Notes: generated by a model from the sequence alone, not told the origin. DNA of 16,515 nucleotides from Dehalococcoidia bacterium (GCA_030642645.1 DAOWNJ010000005.1:1-16515), one strand, 5' to 3'. Counted from the first letter of the stretch, positions 1 through 6,626 are shown. Numbers and translations: made by a program.

Positions 1-378
1 CTCGAACGCCTGTACGATGCCATAGAGACAGGAACAATAGAACTTAGTGATCTTGCGCCCAGAATTCATGACCTCAGAGAGCAGCAGGAGAAATTGCAAG
101 CTAGAAGGGTTGAAATTGAGAGCTTCTTATCGGATAGGCGAGTGGAGTTAGCAAGCCCAGCAATGGTGTCCCGTTATGTCAATGACTTGCGTAATCTACT
201 CAACAATAGCTCGCTGCCCGAAAGAAAAGCCTTCATTCGAAGCTTCGTCAGAGAAGTAGAGGTAACCGGAGATAATGTGTTACTGACCTATACTATGCCA
301 CTTGCTCCTGGAGGGACTTCAACAGAAAAGGCAGGAGTTCTGTCTACCGTACAGAATGGTGGGCGGTACTGGACTTGA
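1..378 (+). CDS. Large serine recombinase, C-terminal fragment (5' end outside window)
   Basis: The frame is open from base 1 to a TGA ending at 378 (125 visible residues), so the gene begins left of the window. The fragment starts LERLYDAIETG and continues into a charged, probably coiled-coil stretch around DLREQQEKLQARR. It then has the SLPERKAFIRSFVREVEV segment typical of the C-terminal region of large serine recombinases (resolvase/invertase family with a recombinase domain). These enzymes carry out site-specific integration and excision of mobile elements. The catalytic serine domain is not visible. The last codons (NGGRYWT) lie antisense in the 3' end of a tRNA-Val gene, so the C-terminus appears to be supplied by the attachment site. 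Base composition is visibly more AT-rich than in the genes that follow, consistent with acquired DNA. The family call rests on fragment similarity remembered from known recombinases. The alternative is a remnant of a dead element, which the visible part cannot settle. Confidence 0.75.
   Translation, partial: LERLYDAIETGTIELSDLAPRIHDLREQQEKLQARRVEIESFLSDRRVELASPAMVSRYVNDLRNLLNNSSLPERKAFIRSFVREVEVTGDNVLLTYTMPLAPGGTSTEKAGVLSTVQNGGRYWT
338..356. repeat. Short perfect inverted repeat abutting the tRNA 3' end
   Basis: TTCTGT (338-343) and ACAGAA (351-356) form a perfect 6-bp dyad around a 7-nt loop, ending exactly where the encoded CCA of the tRNA begins (357). Seen from the tRNA strand it is a hairpin just downstream of the mature 3' end, with a TTTT tract some ten bases further on. 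It could be a weak terminator or 3' trailer structure, or the dyad of a recombinase attachment site. The sequence does not distinguish these. Confidence 0.4.
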
Positions 379-433
379 ACCAGTGACCTCTGCCATGTCA
401 AGGCAGCACTCTAACCAACTGAGCTAACCGCCC
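357..433 (-). tRNA. tRNA-Val (anticodon GAC), CCA encoded
   Basis: Read on the minus strand, the gene folds as a complete cloverleaf. The acceptor stem is GGGCGGT/ACCGCCC. The D arm begins GCTCAGTTGGTTAGAG. The anticodon stem is CTGCC/GGCAG with loop TTGACAT, giving anticodon GAC, which reads valine GUC codons. The T arm is ACTGG TTCAAGT CCAGT. The discriminator base is A, and the terminal CCA is encoded at 359-357. The gene lies 55 bases downstream of the endonuclease III-like gene on the same strand. No clear promoter is visible in that spacer. Its 3' end overlaps the last 22 bases of the serine recombinase gene on the opposite strand. Confidence 0.96.
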
Positions 434-488
434 TTTTTTAACTTGGGTGTCTTTCTTGAGATAATGACATTGATTCTTAAGAAGACCT

Positions 489-1157
489 TTAAATTTTAGT
501 AAGGGTGGTATCAAAAGTCAAGCATTGAGGGCTCAGGCAGCATTCTGAGCAGATCGGGGCCCTTCGGCAGGCCGACTTCCCATGACGAACAAGGAGGGCG
601 TGATATTCATTGAACAGGGCCTCATCATGAGGGAGGTTTTCCGTAAAAAGAGCCTGAAAGGACTCATAGCTATTCCCCTCCACCCCAAGCCCCAGGCGTC
701 GGACGATGCGACGGGTATAGGCATCGATAACGAATACCGGCCTCCCTGCCGCATAGAGGATTATCGAGTCTGCGGTCTCCTGCCCTATGCCATGGATGGA
801 GAGGAGCTCAGAGCGGAGCTCGGGGATGGGAAGAGAGAATAGCTCTTCCAGGTCATTATTATATCCCTCACCTAATCGCTCAGCGAATGCCTTCAGCTTA
901 ATGGCCTTGGCATTATAATAACCTGAGGGATAGATAAGATGAGATAGCTCAGAGAGGGGAAGAGAGCGCAGGGCCTGCGGTGAGAGGGCACCCGCTTTCT
1001 TGAGATTTCCGATCGCCTTCTCCACATTCCCCCATGCCGCCGACTGGGTAAGGATGGCACCAACTATGATCTCAAAAGGCCCCTCACCGGGCCACCAGTT
1101 CTGTGGGCCATAGCAGGCGAATAGAGAGCTATGTATCCTGAAAAGCTTATCCCGCAT
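489..1157 (-). CDS. Endonuclease III-like HhH-GPD DNA glycosylase with iron-sulfur motif
   Basis: This is a base-excision-repair DNA glycosylase of the HhH-GPD superfamily, 222 residues from the chosen start. The helix-hairpin-helix is SIHGIGQETADSI (about residues 120-132), followed by the conserved catalytic aspartate D145 in VFVIDAYTRR. A C-terminal cysteine set, C197-x5-C203-x2-C206-x5-C212, resembles the 4Fe-4S loop of Nth/MutY. The usual first spacing is x6, here x5. Classical Nth carries a lysine nucleophile in the hairpin (GxGxKTA). Here the position is E127, so a monofunctional glycosylase closer to the MagIII or archaeal subgroup is likely, and the damage substrate is unknown. The start at 1157 is preferred over an in-frame ATG at 1190 because GGGGAGGAGGG directly precedes it. 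The gene overlaps the upstream fusion gene by 11 bases, implying cotranscription. Confidence 0.85.
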   Translation of the reverse strand: MRDKLFRIHSSLFACYGPQNWWPGEGPFEIIVGAILTQSAAWGNVEKAIGNLKKAGALSPQALRSLPLSELSHLIYPSGYYNAKAIKLKAFAERLGEGYNNDLEELFSLPIPELRSELLSIHGIGQETADSIILYAAGRPVFVIDAYTRRIVRRLGLGVEGNSYESFQALFTENLPHDEALFNEYHALLVRHGKSACRRAPICSECCLSPQCLTFDTTLTKI

Positions 1158-2148
1158 CCCTCCTCCCCACCCAATCGGGGACACTGGCATCGGGGGTGGA
1201 GTCGTATCCTGGGAGGTAAGGCTTTATATCTATCACCGGGGTGCCGTCGATGGCATCGAGCCCCTGGACCCTTAATATATTCCCCCTCCGCTCAAGGAGT
1301 CTGACCGTTGAGATGCCGACCGGGTTTGGCCGTGAGGGGGAGCGGGTGGCAAAAACCCCGGTGAGGGGTAGCTTCATCCTCCCCCTGGGGTGAACCTTCA
1401 TTGTGGAGCGCCCTTGTGGTGAGAGCTTGTGCATCCAGTATAAAACCTTTATATGGGAGAATCCCTCGATGCCATCGAGGGCCTCGGCAAAATCAGCTTG
1501 AAGAATAACCTCGGATTCCTCACCCATATTTCTGACCACCCCGATGGGCCGGAGAACCATCGGTGCCATCGGTTCCGCTACCTCCTCGCCCGAGGCCAGC
1601 CTTGCCCCGACCTCGAAGGCCTCCTTGAGTGCTGTGGGATGAAGGGCGATCTGCCCTTTTTCCTCCATCCCACCAAATAGTAGTTCAGCGTCATAGCCAA
1701 CATTCAAGGTGGAGAAGAAGGCCCGGACCACAGAGATGGCTGACTGAAAAACCACAGGGCGCTCACTGTGGGCAGTGGATATAAAAAGCCCCCGCCTCCT
1801 CTTTTTGTCTGGAACCTTAAGGACATTCCTCCTCACCCAAAGGCACTGGCAGCGGTCGATGAAGGCCTTGGTCTGGGCGGTTACCGTGAGGAAGAATACA
1901 GGGGAGGCCAGAAAGAGGCAATCTACCTCATCCAGCCTGGGGTAGATTGCCTGCATATCGTCCTGGGTGGTGCACACCCCGCTCTCAAGGCAGTCATCGC
2001 AGTTACGACAGGGGTTGACCTCAAGCTCATCGAGCACAAGCTTCTCGATACCGGCCCCTCGGCTTTTCGCCCCATCTAGCGCCTGCTCCAGAAGGAGCTC
2101 GCTATTCCCACCCCGACGCGGACTTCCTGAGACGCCAATGACCTTCAT
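1147..2148 (-). CDS. Iron-sulfur flavoprotein-like domain fused to TrmO (TsaA) tRNA methyltransferase domain
   Basis: The 333-residue protein has two recognisable halves. Residues 1-190 are a flavodoxin-fold NADPH-dependent FMN reductase-like domain. It has the phosphate loop SGSPRRGGNS (7-16) and a cysteine cluster C47-x2-C50-x2-C53-x5-C59 like that of iron-sulfur flavoproteins, which could bind a 4Fe-4S cluster. Residues 198-325 match TrmO/TsaA, with IGVVRN, GFSHIKVLYW, HPRGR and the signature ATRSPSRPNPVGIS (267-280), then LDAIDGTPVIDIKPY. TrmO uses SAM to N6-methylate threonylcarbamoyladenosine (t6A) at position 37 of certain tRNAs. No stop or frameshift separates the halves, and the linker is about residues 187-197. 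What the redox domain does for the methyltransferase, if anything, is unknown. The gene sits 6 bases after the citrate-synthase-like gene, and its 3' end overlaps the glycosylase gene. Confidence 0.88.
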   Translation of the reverse strand: MKVIGVSGSPRRGGNSELLLEQALDGAKSRGAGIEKLVLDELEVNPCRNCDDCLESGVCTTQDDMQAIYPRLDEVDCLFLASPVFFLTVTAQTKAFIDRCQCLWVRRNVLKVPDKKRRRGLFISTAHSERPVVFQSAISVVRAFFSTLNVGYDAELLFGGMEEKGQIALHPTALKEAFEVGARLASGEEVAEPMAPMVLRPIGVVRNMGEESEVILQADFAEALDGIEGFSHIKVLYWMHKLSPQGRSTMKVHPRGRMKLPLTGVFATRSPSRPNPVGISTVRLLERRGNILRVQGLDAIDGTPVIDIKPYLPGYDSTPDASVPDWVGRRDAG

Positions 2149-2154
2149 GCCATG

Positions 2155-3378
2155 CTAAGGGGTCATGGTGAGGATCTTCCTCACCTGCTCCGGATATTTG
2201 GCAATGAAGCGGAGCTCATCATCGGTAAGGGGAGACTGGGTGTGGGCATTGGCATACTGAACCAGTTCCAGGGCCCTCTGGGCTTCATTACCATCTTCGA
2301 AAACAACCCCAAGCCTCTCGTAGACGTGCCTTAATCCAGCAAGCCCACCGTACTCCCCGGTAGTTATCACCCTGCCGGTGGGGATACACTCCTCCTCATC
2401 CCTCCCCAAAAGCTCAAAGTCATAAAGCTCGTAGTTTCTGCGATCCTTCAGTGTTCCATCAGCATGGATCCCCGACTCATGGGCGAAGGCATTTGCACCA
2501 ACGCCGGGCTGATTTATAGGGATTGGGATGCCGAATGCATTGGAGACATACCTTGCGAGCTTGGCCGAGACATTGAGGTTTATATCGTCAGCGATATGGT
2601 AGCCATTCATATCCCTGGAAAACATCAGCGCCAGGATACAGCTAAGTAGGTCTGCCTGCCCAGCCCTCTCCCCGATACCGTTCACCGTTGTATTTATATA
2701 GGCATCGACGCCGCCATCTATCGCCCCCTGGGCCCCGGATATAGAGTTGGCCACCGCCATCCCAAGGTCATTATGGCAGTGAAGCTCAATGGGTATCTTT
2801 ACCTTCTCCGCCAGTTCCCTCACTCGATGATAGATGCTGTTAGGGGTATCATAGCCAAGGGTATCGCAGTACCTGAAGCGAGCAGCACCAGCCTCCCTGG
2901 CCGCCATGGCAAACTCGGTTAGGTAGCCCATGTCTGTCCTTGAGGAGTCCTCGGCGTTGGCCCCGATGTCCCTTATCTCGTGGCTCCTGGCATAGGAGAC
3001 CGCATCAACCATATCGCTTATCACCTTCTCCCGATCCAGCTTCCCACGGAACTTATGGATGATCATCTGGTCTGAGGTAGATATAGAGAGGTTCAGGACC
3101 TCCACACCTGTGGGAAGTGACGCCTCCACATCCCCCACTTGGGCACGGCACCAGCCCTGAAGCACGAGCCCCCCCATAGCCCCCATCCCCTGGAGTTCGA
3201 GATTGGCCCTGGCATAGTTCTGCTCATGCCTGACATAGGGGAAGGCAAACTCAGACTGATGGACGCCCATCTCCCCCAGGTAGACATTGATCATGGTCTT
3301 CTCTAGCTTGGATATGCCAACACGAGCGGTCTGGGCAGCGTCCCTATTGGTCACATCAACAAAGTATATACTTGGCAT
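2155..3378 (-). CDS. Re-type citrate synthase candidate (homocitrate/isopropylmalate synthase family)
   Basis: This 407-residue DRE-TIM metallolyase-type enzyme condenses acetyl-CoA with a 2-oxoacid. The N-terminal metal/substrate motif is DVTNRDAAQT (8-17), close to the DVTNRDGxQT of Re-citrate synthases but with Ala at position 14. MGVHQSEFAFP (37-47) also fits that subgroup. The metal-binding HCHND (H200, H202) is followed by NTTVNGIGERAG (229-240) and HESGIHADG (300-308). The protein lacks the regulatory LeuA dimer domain of 2-isopropylmalate synthase. Re-citrate synthase makes citrate from oxaloacetate and acetyl-CoA in anaerobes that lack the ordinary gltA enzyme. This specific call is from remembered similarity to the Clostridium kluyveri type and is less certain than the family call. 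Homocitrate or citramalate synthase are the alternatives. The ATG at 3378 is preceded by AGGGAGGGG. It is the first gene of a three-gene minus-strand operon. Confidence 0.75.
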   Translation of the reverse strand: MPSIYFVDVTNRDAAQTARVGISKLEKTMINVYLGEMGVHQSEFAFPYVRHEQNYARANLELQGMGAMGGLVLQGWCRAQVGDVEASLPTGVEVLNLSISTSDQMIIHKFRGKLDREKVISDMVDAVSYARSHEIRDIGANAEDSSRTDMGYLTEFAMAAREAGAARFRYCDTLGYDTPNSIYHRVRELAEKVKIPIELHCHNDLGMAVANSISGAQGAIDGGVDAYINTTVNGIGERAGQADLLSCILALMFSRDMNGYHIADDINLNVSAKLARYVSNAFGIPIPINQPGVGANAFAHESGIHADGTLKDRRNYELYDFELLGRDEEECIPTGRVITTGEYGGLAGLRHVYERLGVVFEDGNEAQRALELVQYANAHTQSPLTDDELRFIAKYPEQVRKILTMTP

Positions 3379-3403
3379 CTACCCCTCCCTATGAACAAAC
3401 TAT

Positions 3404-3432
3404 ATCCTATCAAAAAATAGCGCCGGTGACAA
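3404..3432 (-). promoter_or_regulatory. Putative sigma-70-type promoter for the citrate-synthase-like operon
   Basis: On the minus strand, TTGTCA (3432-3427, 5 of 6 consensus bases) lies 17 bases from TAGGAT (3409-3404, 4 of 6). Transcription would start near 3397, about 20 bases before the ATG at 3378 and just upstream of the AGGGAGGGG ribosome-binding site. A second AT-rich box, TATAGT, overlaps downstream at poorer spacing. Confidence 0.45.
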
Positions 3433-3455
3433 GTCGCCCTTAGAGGTAAATACGC

Positions 3456-3485
3456 TTGACAGTGAAGTGAGGCTACCTATATAAT
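3456..3485 (+). promoter_or_regulatory. Strong sigma-70-type promoter for the yceD-rpmF-fab operon
   Basis: TTGACA (3456-3461) and TATAAT (3480-3485) are both perfect consensus hexamers, separated by 18 bases. The predicted start near 3492 leaves a leader of about 20 bases before the TTG start at 3515. It is divergent from the minus-strand promoter at 3404-3432, with the two -35 boxes 23 bases apart. Confidence 0.85.
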
Positions 3486-3514
3486 AAACACACTTATTTT
3501 AACAGAGGTTTAGA

Positions 3515-4009
3515 TTGAAGGTCAATGTGGCTCAACTCTTAAAGGAGCCCATCGGATCAAGCAGGGATTGGGATATAAGGGGGGAGGAGGCTGATAGCGG
3601 CATTCAACTTAACGGGAGGGTGAGGCTTTTGCGGACAGATCGGGGCATCCTGGTAAGCGGCAAAATCTCCACCAGGGTTGATATACTGTGTAGCCGATGC
3701 CTCACCCACATCGAGTATCCCCTCGACCTCGATATCGAGGAGGAGTATTTCCCTACCATTGATGTGTCCAGTGGTACCCCTCTACCCCTCCCCGAGGATG
3801 ATGGATTCCCCATAGGTGCCAACCATATCCTTGACCTTGGGGAGGTGGTGCGACAGTATATACTTCTCGCCACACCAATGAAACCGCTCTGCCGCGATGA
3901 ATGTCAGGGGCTGTGCCCCCAGTGTGGCGAAAATCTCAACTACGGGCCATGTAGCTGCAAGCCCCCTGTAGACCAGCGCTGGGTCAAGCTTGAGGGAAAG
4001 GATAGGTAA
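3515..4009 (+). CDS. yceD: YceD/DUF177 family protein (large rRNA accumulation protein)
   Basis: The product is 164 residues. It begins KVNVAQLLKEPIGSSRDW after a TTG start codon at 3515, with GAGGT five bases upstream, and no in-frame ATG fits. The typical DUF177 features are present: the beta-rich N-terminal half with CSRC (C59, C62) and the C-terminal signature PLCRDECQGLCPQCGENLN (125-142), followed by CSC (146-148). These cysteines probably bind zinc. The family is encoded next to rpmF in most bacteria and is linked to 23S rRNA accumulation in E. coli; its biochemical role is not settled. Its stop codon overlaps the rpmF start as TAATG, so translation is probably coupled. It is the first gene behind a near-consensus promoter. 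Confidence 0.93.
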   Translation: MKVNVAQLLKEPIGSSRDWDIRGEEADSGIQLNGRVRLLRTDRGILVSGKISTRVDILCSRCLTHIEYPLDLDIEEEYFPTIDVSSGTPLPLPEDDGFPIGANHILDLGEVVRQYILLATPMKPLCRDECQGLCPQCGENLNYGPCSCKPPVDQRWVKLEGKDR

Positions 4010-4206
4010 TGGGAGCCCTACCGAAAAGGAAATATGCCAAGGCCCGCCGGGGAAAGAGGCGAAGCCACATTCATATGGACCCCCCAGCTCTCGATAGATG
4101 CCCCAAGTGTCACAGCCCTAAGATTAGCCATCATGTCTGTCTCACCTGTGGCAACTACGCTGGGAGGGAGGTAATAAAGGTAAAAGGCCCTAAGATTAGA
4201 GGTTAG
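4009..4206 (+). CDS. rpmF: 50S ribosomal protein L32
   Basis: This is a 65-residue basic protein with the L32 N-terminus ALPKRKYAKARRGKRRSH. A zinc ribbon is formed by C31-x2-C34 and C44-x2-C47 (RCPKC...VCLTC), making this the zinc-binding (C+) version of L32. An extra glycine follows the initiator Met compared with the common MALPK start. The ATG overlaps the yceD stop by one base, and the next gene, fabK, begins 2 bases after its stop. The order yceD-rpmF-fatty acid genes is a widely conserved arrangement. Confidence 0.97.
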   Translation: MGALPKRKYAKARRGKRRSHIHMDPPALDRCPKCHSPKISHHVCLTCGNYAGREVIKVKGPKIRG

Positions 4207-4208
4207 TA

Positions 4209-5168
4209 TTGCTCAGGACAGCTATCTCAGGCCTTTTGGGGATCGAATTCCCGGTTATACAGGGGGGGATGGCCTGGCTTGGTGATGCCAGGCTTGTCTC
4301 CGCCGTTTCTAATGGTGGGGGATTGGGTATCATCGGGTCAGGGAATGCCCCACCCCAGTGGGTGAGGGAGCAGATTCGATTGACCAGGGAGAGCACCAAT
4401 AAGCCATTCGGTGTAAATATTATGCTTATGTCCCCATACCTGGATGATGTCATAGATGTCGTCATTGAGGAGGGGGTTGGGATTGTCACCACAGGGGGGG
4501 GGAACCCCGGGGTCTATTTAAGCCGCTTCAAGGATGCGGGGATAAAGGTGATGCCGGTGGTCTCAAGCGTTGCTCTGGCGAGGAGGCTGGAAAGGGGAGG
4601 GGCGGATGCGGTGGTTGCTGAGGGGATGGAGTCTGGGGGGCACATCGGCGAGACAGCAACCATGGCCCTCATCCCACAGATTGTAGATGCGGTGAAGATC
4701 CCGGTTGTGGCTGCCGGAGGGATCGCAGATGGCAGGGGGCTTGCAGCAGCACTGGCCCTTGGTGCTGCTGGGGTCCAGATGGGGACCAGATTTATCTGCG
4801 CTGAGGAGTCGAGTGCCCACCCCGATTTCAAGAGGAAGGTCGTCCAGGCAGGGGACAGGGCGACGACGGTAACTGGGTATTCCACCGGTCACCCCGTTCG
4901 CTCGATCGAGAACCGGATGACGCGACAGTATGCTAGGATGGAGAGGGACGGGGCCGGCATTGAGGAGCTGGAGCTCTTCGGGGGGGGGAAGCTCTACCTG
5001 GGTGTGATCCAGGGCGATGTCGAGAACGGAACGCTGATGTCAGGGCAGATAGCAGGACTCATAAGGGAGGTGAAGCCAGCAGGGATGATCATAGAGGAGA
5101 TCGTCTCTGAGGCGGAGTTGGTCATCTCAAGGCTTTCCAGGATACCTTCAGGAGTAATCAATGGATGA
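4209..5168 (+). CDS. fabK: Enoyl-ACP reductase II, FMN-dependent
   Basis: This 319-residue TIM-barrel flavoprotein belongs to the nitronate monooxygenase/FabK family. It carries out the last step of each fatty acid elongation cycle, reducing enoyl-ACP with NAD(P)H. Visible motifs are the N-terminal PVIQGGMAWL (15-24), VAEGMESGGHIGE (136-148) with the FabK-type histidine H145, and the phosphate-binding GGIADGRG (170-177) followed by MGTRF (191-195). The operon position beside fabD and acpP favours FabK over a nitronate monooxygenase. The start is TTG at 4209 with GAGGT five bases upstream, 2 bases after rpmF. The 3' end overlaps fabD by 8 bases. Two runs of nine G (4494-4502 and 4980-4988) each encode Gly-Gly-Gly. 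Confidence 0.9.
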   Translation: MLRTAISGLLGIEFPVIQGGMAWLGDARLVSAVSNGGGLGIIGSGNAPPQWVREQIRLTRESTNKPFGVNIMLMSPYLDDVIDVVIEEGVGIVTTGGGNPGVYLSRFKDAGIKVMPVVSSVALARRLERGGADAVVAEGMESGGHIGETATMALIPQIVDAVKIPVVAAGGIADGRGLAAALALGAAGVQMGTRFICAEESSAHPDFKRKVVQAGDRATTVTGYSTGHPVRSIENRMTRQYARMERDGAGIEELELFGGGKLYLGVIQGDVENGTLMSGQIAGLIREVKPAGMIIEEIVSEAELVISRLSRIPSGVING

Positions 5169-6090
5169 GAGAACAAAGATAGCCTATGTTTTCCCCGGTC
5201 AGGGGTCGCAGTGGGTGGGGATGGGGCGTGATCTCTACGAGGCCTCCACGGCTGCCAGGGAGACCTTCAGGGAGGCGGAGGGGGTCCTTGGGGTGCCGAT
5301 CCCCCAGCTTTGCTTCTATGGCCCCGAAGAGGAGCTGATCCAGACGATAAATGCCCAGCCGGCGATATTGACGATGAGCATCGCTTGTCTCAGGGCAAGG
5401 ATGGAGGGGGGCCAGGGTTTGAGCAAGCCATCCTTCTTGGCCGGCCATAGCCTTGGGGAGTACACCGCACTGGTGGCATCGGGCGCCCTTGATTTTGCCG
5501 ATGCTCTCTGTCTGGTAAGAGAGAGGGGGAGGCTGATGCAGGAGGCAGGGGAGAGGGTAGGGGGGGGGATGGCGGCGATAATCGGTCTCGATGAGGTGAC
5601 TGTGGAGGAGGTCTCGGAGGAGGCAGGGACTGAGGTCGCCAATCTCAACTCATCACAGCAGATCGTGATCAGCGGGAGCAAGGAGGCGCTGGCAATGGCG
5701 ATGGACCTGGCAAGGGCCAGGGGGGCTAAACGCATTATTCCTCTCGATGTAAGCGGTGCCTTCCACTCCTCGCTCATGGAGCCCGCCATTGAGGGGATGA
5801 AAGAGGCTATCTCACAGTTCACCTTCCGTGACCCCGTTATCCCCGTTGTGGTTAACAGCACCGCTCAGCCAGTTACCGCTGCTGAAGAAATAAAGCAGGA
5901 GCTCCTCATGCAGCTAACAAGCTGCGTCCACTGGCGGGGCTCCGTTGAGTATATGGTTGGGGCCGGGGTATCAGCATTCCTTGAGATAGGCCCGGGGCAG
6001 GTTCTTTCAGGGCTCATCAAAAGGATAAGCCAGAACGTCCTCACCATGAGCATTGGGGATGTCAGATCAATCAGGGACCTCATCTTTTAA
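5161..6090 (+). CDS. fabD: Malonyl-CoA:ACP transacylase
   Basis: The 309-residue enzyme transfers malonyl from CoA to acyl carrier protein to feed fatty acid elongation. Motifs in order are FPGQGSQWVGMG (11-22), the nucleophile elbow AGHSLGEYTA with S97 (94-103), R122 in LVRERGRLMQ, the catalytic histidine H202 in SGAFHSSLM (198-206), and LEIGPGQVLSGL near the C-terminus. These match the Ser-His dyad and the malonate-binding arginine of E. coli FabD at nearly the same numbering. The ATG lies inside the end of fabK with an 8-base overlap, so the two are cotranscribed and probably translationally coupled. A nine-G run at 5560-5568 encodes Gly134-Gly136. Confidence 0.96.
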   Translation: MDERTKIAYVFPGQGSQWVGMGRDLYEASTAARETFREAEGVLGVPIPQLCFYGPEEELIQTINAQPAILTMSIACLRARMEGGQGLSKPSFLAGHSLGEYTALVASGALDFADALCLVRERGRLMQEAGERVGGGMAAIIGLDEVTVEEVSEEAGTEVANLNSSQQIVISGSKEALAMAMDLARARGAKRIIPLDVSGAFHSSLMEPAIEGMKEAISQFTFRDPVIPVVVNSTAQPVTAAEEIKQELLMQLTSCVHWRGSVEYMVGAGVSAFLEIGPGQVLSGLIKRISQNVLTMSIGDVRSIRDLIF

Positions 6091-6095
6091 TAGCC

Positions 6096-6433
6096 ATGAT
6101 CGATTCCTACCGCTTCGGCGAGATTGCTATCTCGGGCGAGGTATACACATCAGATGTGATCATCTTCCCCCAAAGGGTCAGGAGCAACTGGTGGAGGAGG
6201 GAGGGGCATAAGCTTTACCCCCAGGACATAGAGGAGGCTCTCCGGGAGAGACCGGATGTTCTGGTTGTTGGCACTGGGAATTCGGGGATGATGGTGGTCC
6301 CCAAGGAGACAAGGGAGACCTCGCTTCGCTGGGGATTGAGCTCATCTGTGAGACCATCGACAGGGCGCGCCATACCTATAACCAGCTTCTCAAATCAAAG
6401 AAGGTGATTGCAGCCCTTCATCTTACCTGCTAG
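6096..6433 (+). pseudogene. Mth938-like (DUF498) domain protein, apparent 1-base frameshift
   Basis: The gene opens with MIDSYRFGEIAISG and FPQRVRSNWWRREGHKL, then VLVVGTGNSGMM and PKETRE. These are typical of the small Mth938-like/DUF498 family, whose biochemical function is not established. After PKETRE (codon ending 6317) this frame drifts into unrelated sequence and stops at 6407. In the frame two bases over, LASLGIELICETIDRAR continues directly and ends ALHLTC with TAG at 6431-6433, as expected for the family. Restoring one base near 6318 (for example GAG TAC CTC) would give an intact protein of about 112 residues. The gene is therefore either truly broken or carries a sequencing/assembly deletion. 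It follows fabD by 5 bases in the same operon. Confidence 0.8.
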
Positions 6434-6445
6434 GATTGGATCAGG

Positions 6446-6581
6446 ATGTGGGTCCGCCCTGTAGTGACGAAAACCCTTGTTCGGTGTGAGAACTGTGGAA
6501 GGGAGCCGAGTTCTCCCCTGTTTTTCTCTTTGTCCTGATTGTATTGAGAAGGATGAATTTGTGAGCCCTTCAGACGGGTGA
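6446..6581 (+). pseudogene. Possible small zinc-ribbon protein, apparently frameshifted
   Basis: This is a tentative reading of the otherwise empty stretch before nusB. An ORF from ATG 6446 gives MWVRPVVTKTLVRCENCGRE and then stops at 6538. In a neighbouring frame the sequence continues as CFSLCPDCIEKDEFVSPSDG with TGA at 6579-6581. Removing one base, for example from the CCCC at 6514-6517, would join CENCG to CPDC as a two-knuckle zinc ribbon of about 44 residues. No strong ribosome-binding site is visible. The paired CxxC motifs support a real gene, but the length is short and I do not recognise a family. Chance occurrence is possible. Confidence 0.35.
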
Positions 6582-6626
6582 GGGTTGGGAATATACATCT
6601 TTTAAGCGATTAGGTTTGAGGTTATA

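Noticed and set aside
2155..3378. 2-isopropylmalate synthase (leuA) assignment
   Set aside because: The protein lacks the C-terminal regulatory domain, and its DVTNRD and QSEFAFP motifs fit the Re-citrate/homocitrate group better.
5316..5861. Minus-strand open frame of 181 codons
   Set aside because: Antisense to fabD with low-complexity Ser/Ala/Pro-rich composition, typical of shadow frames.
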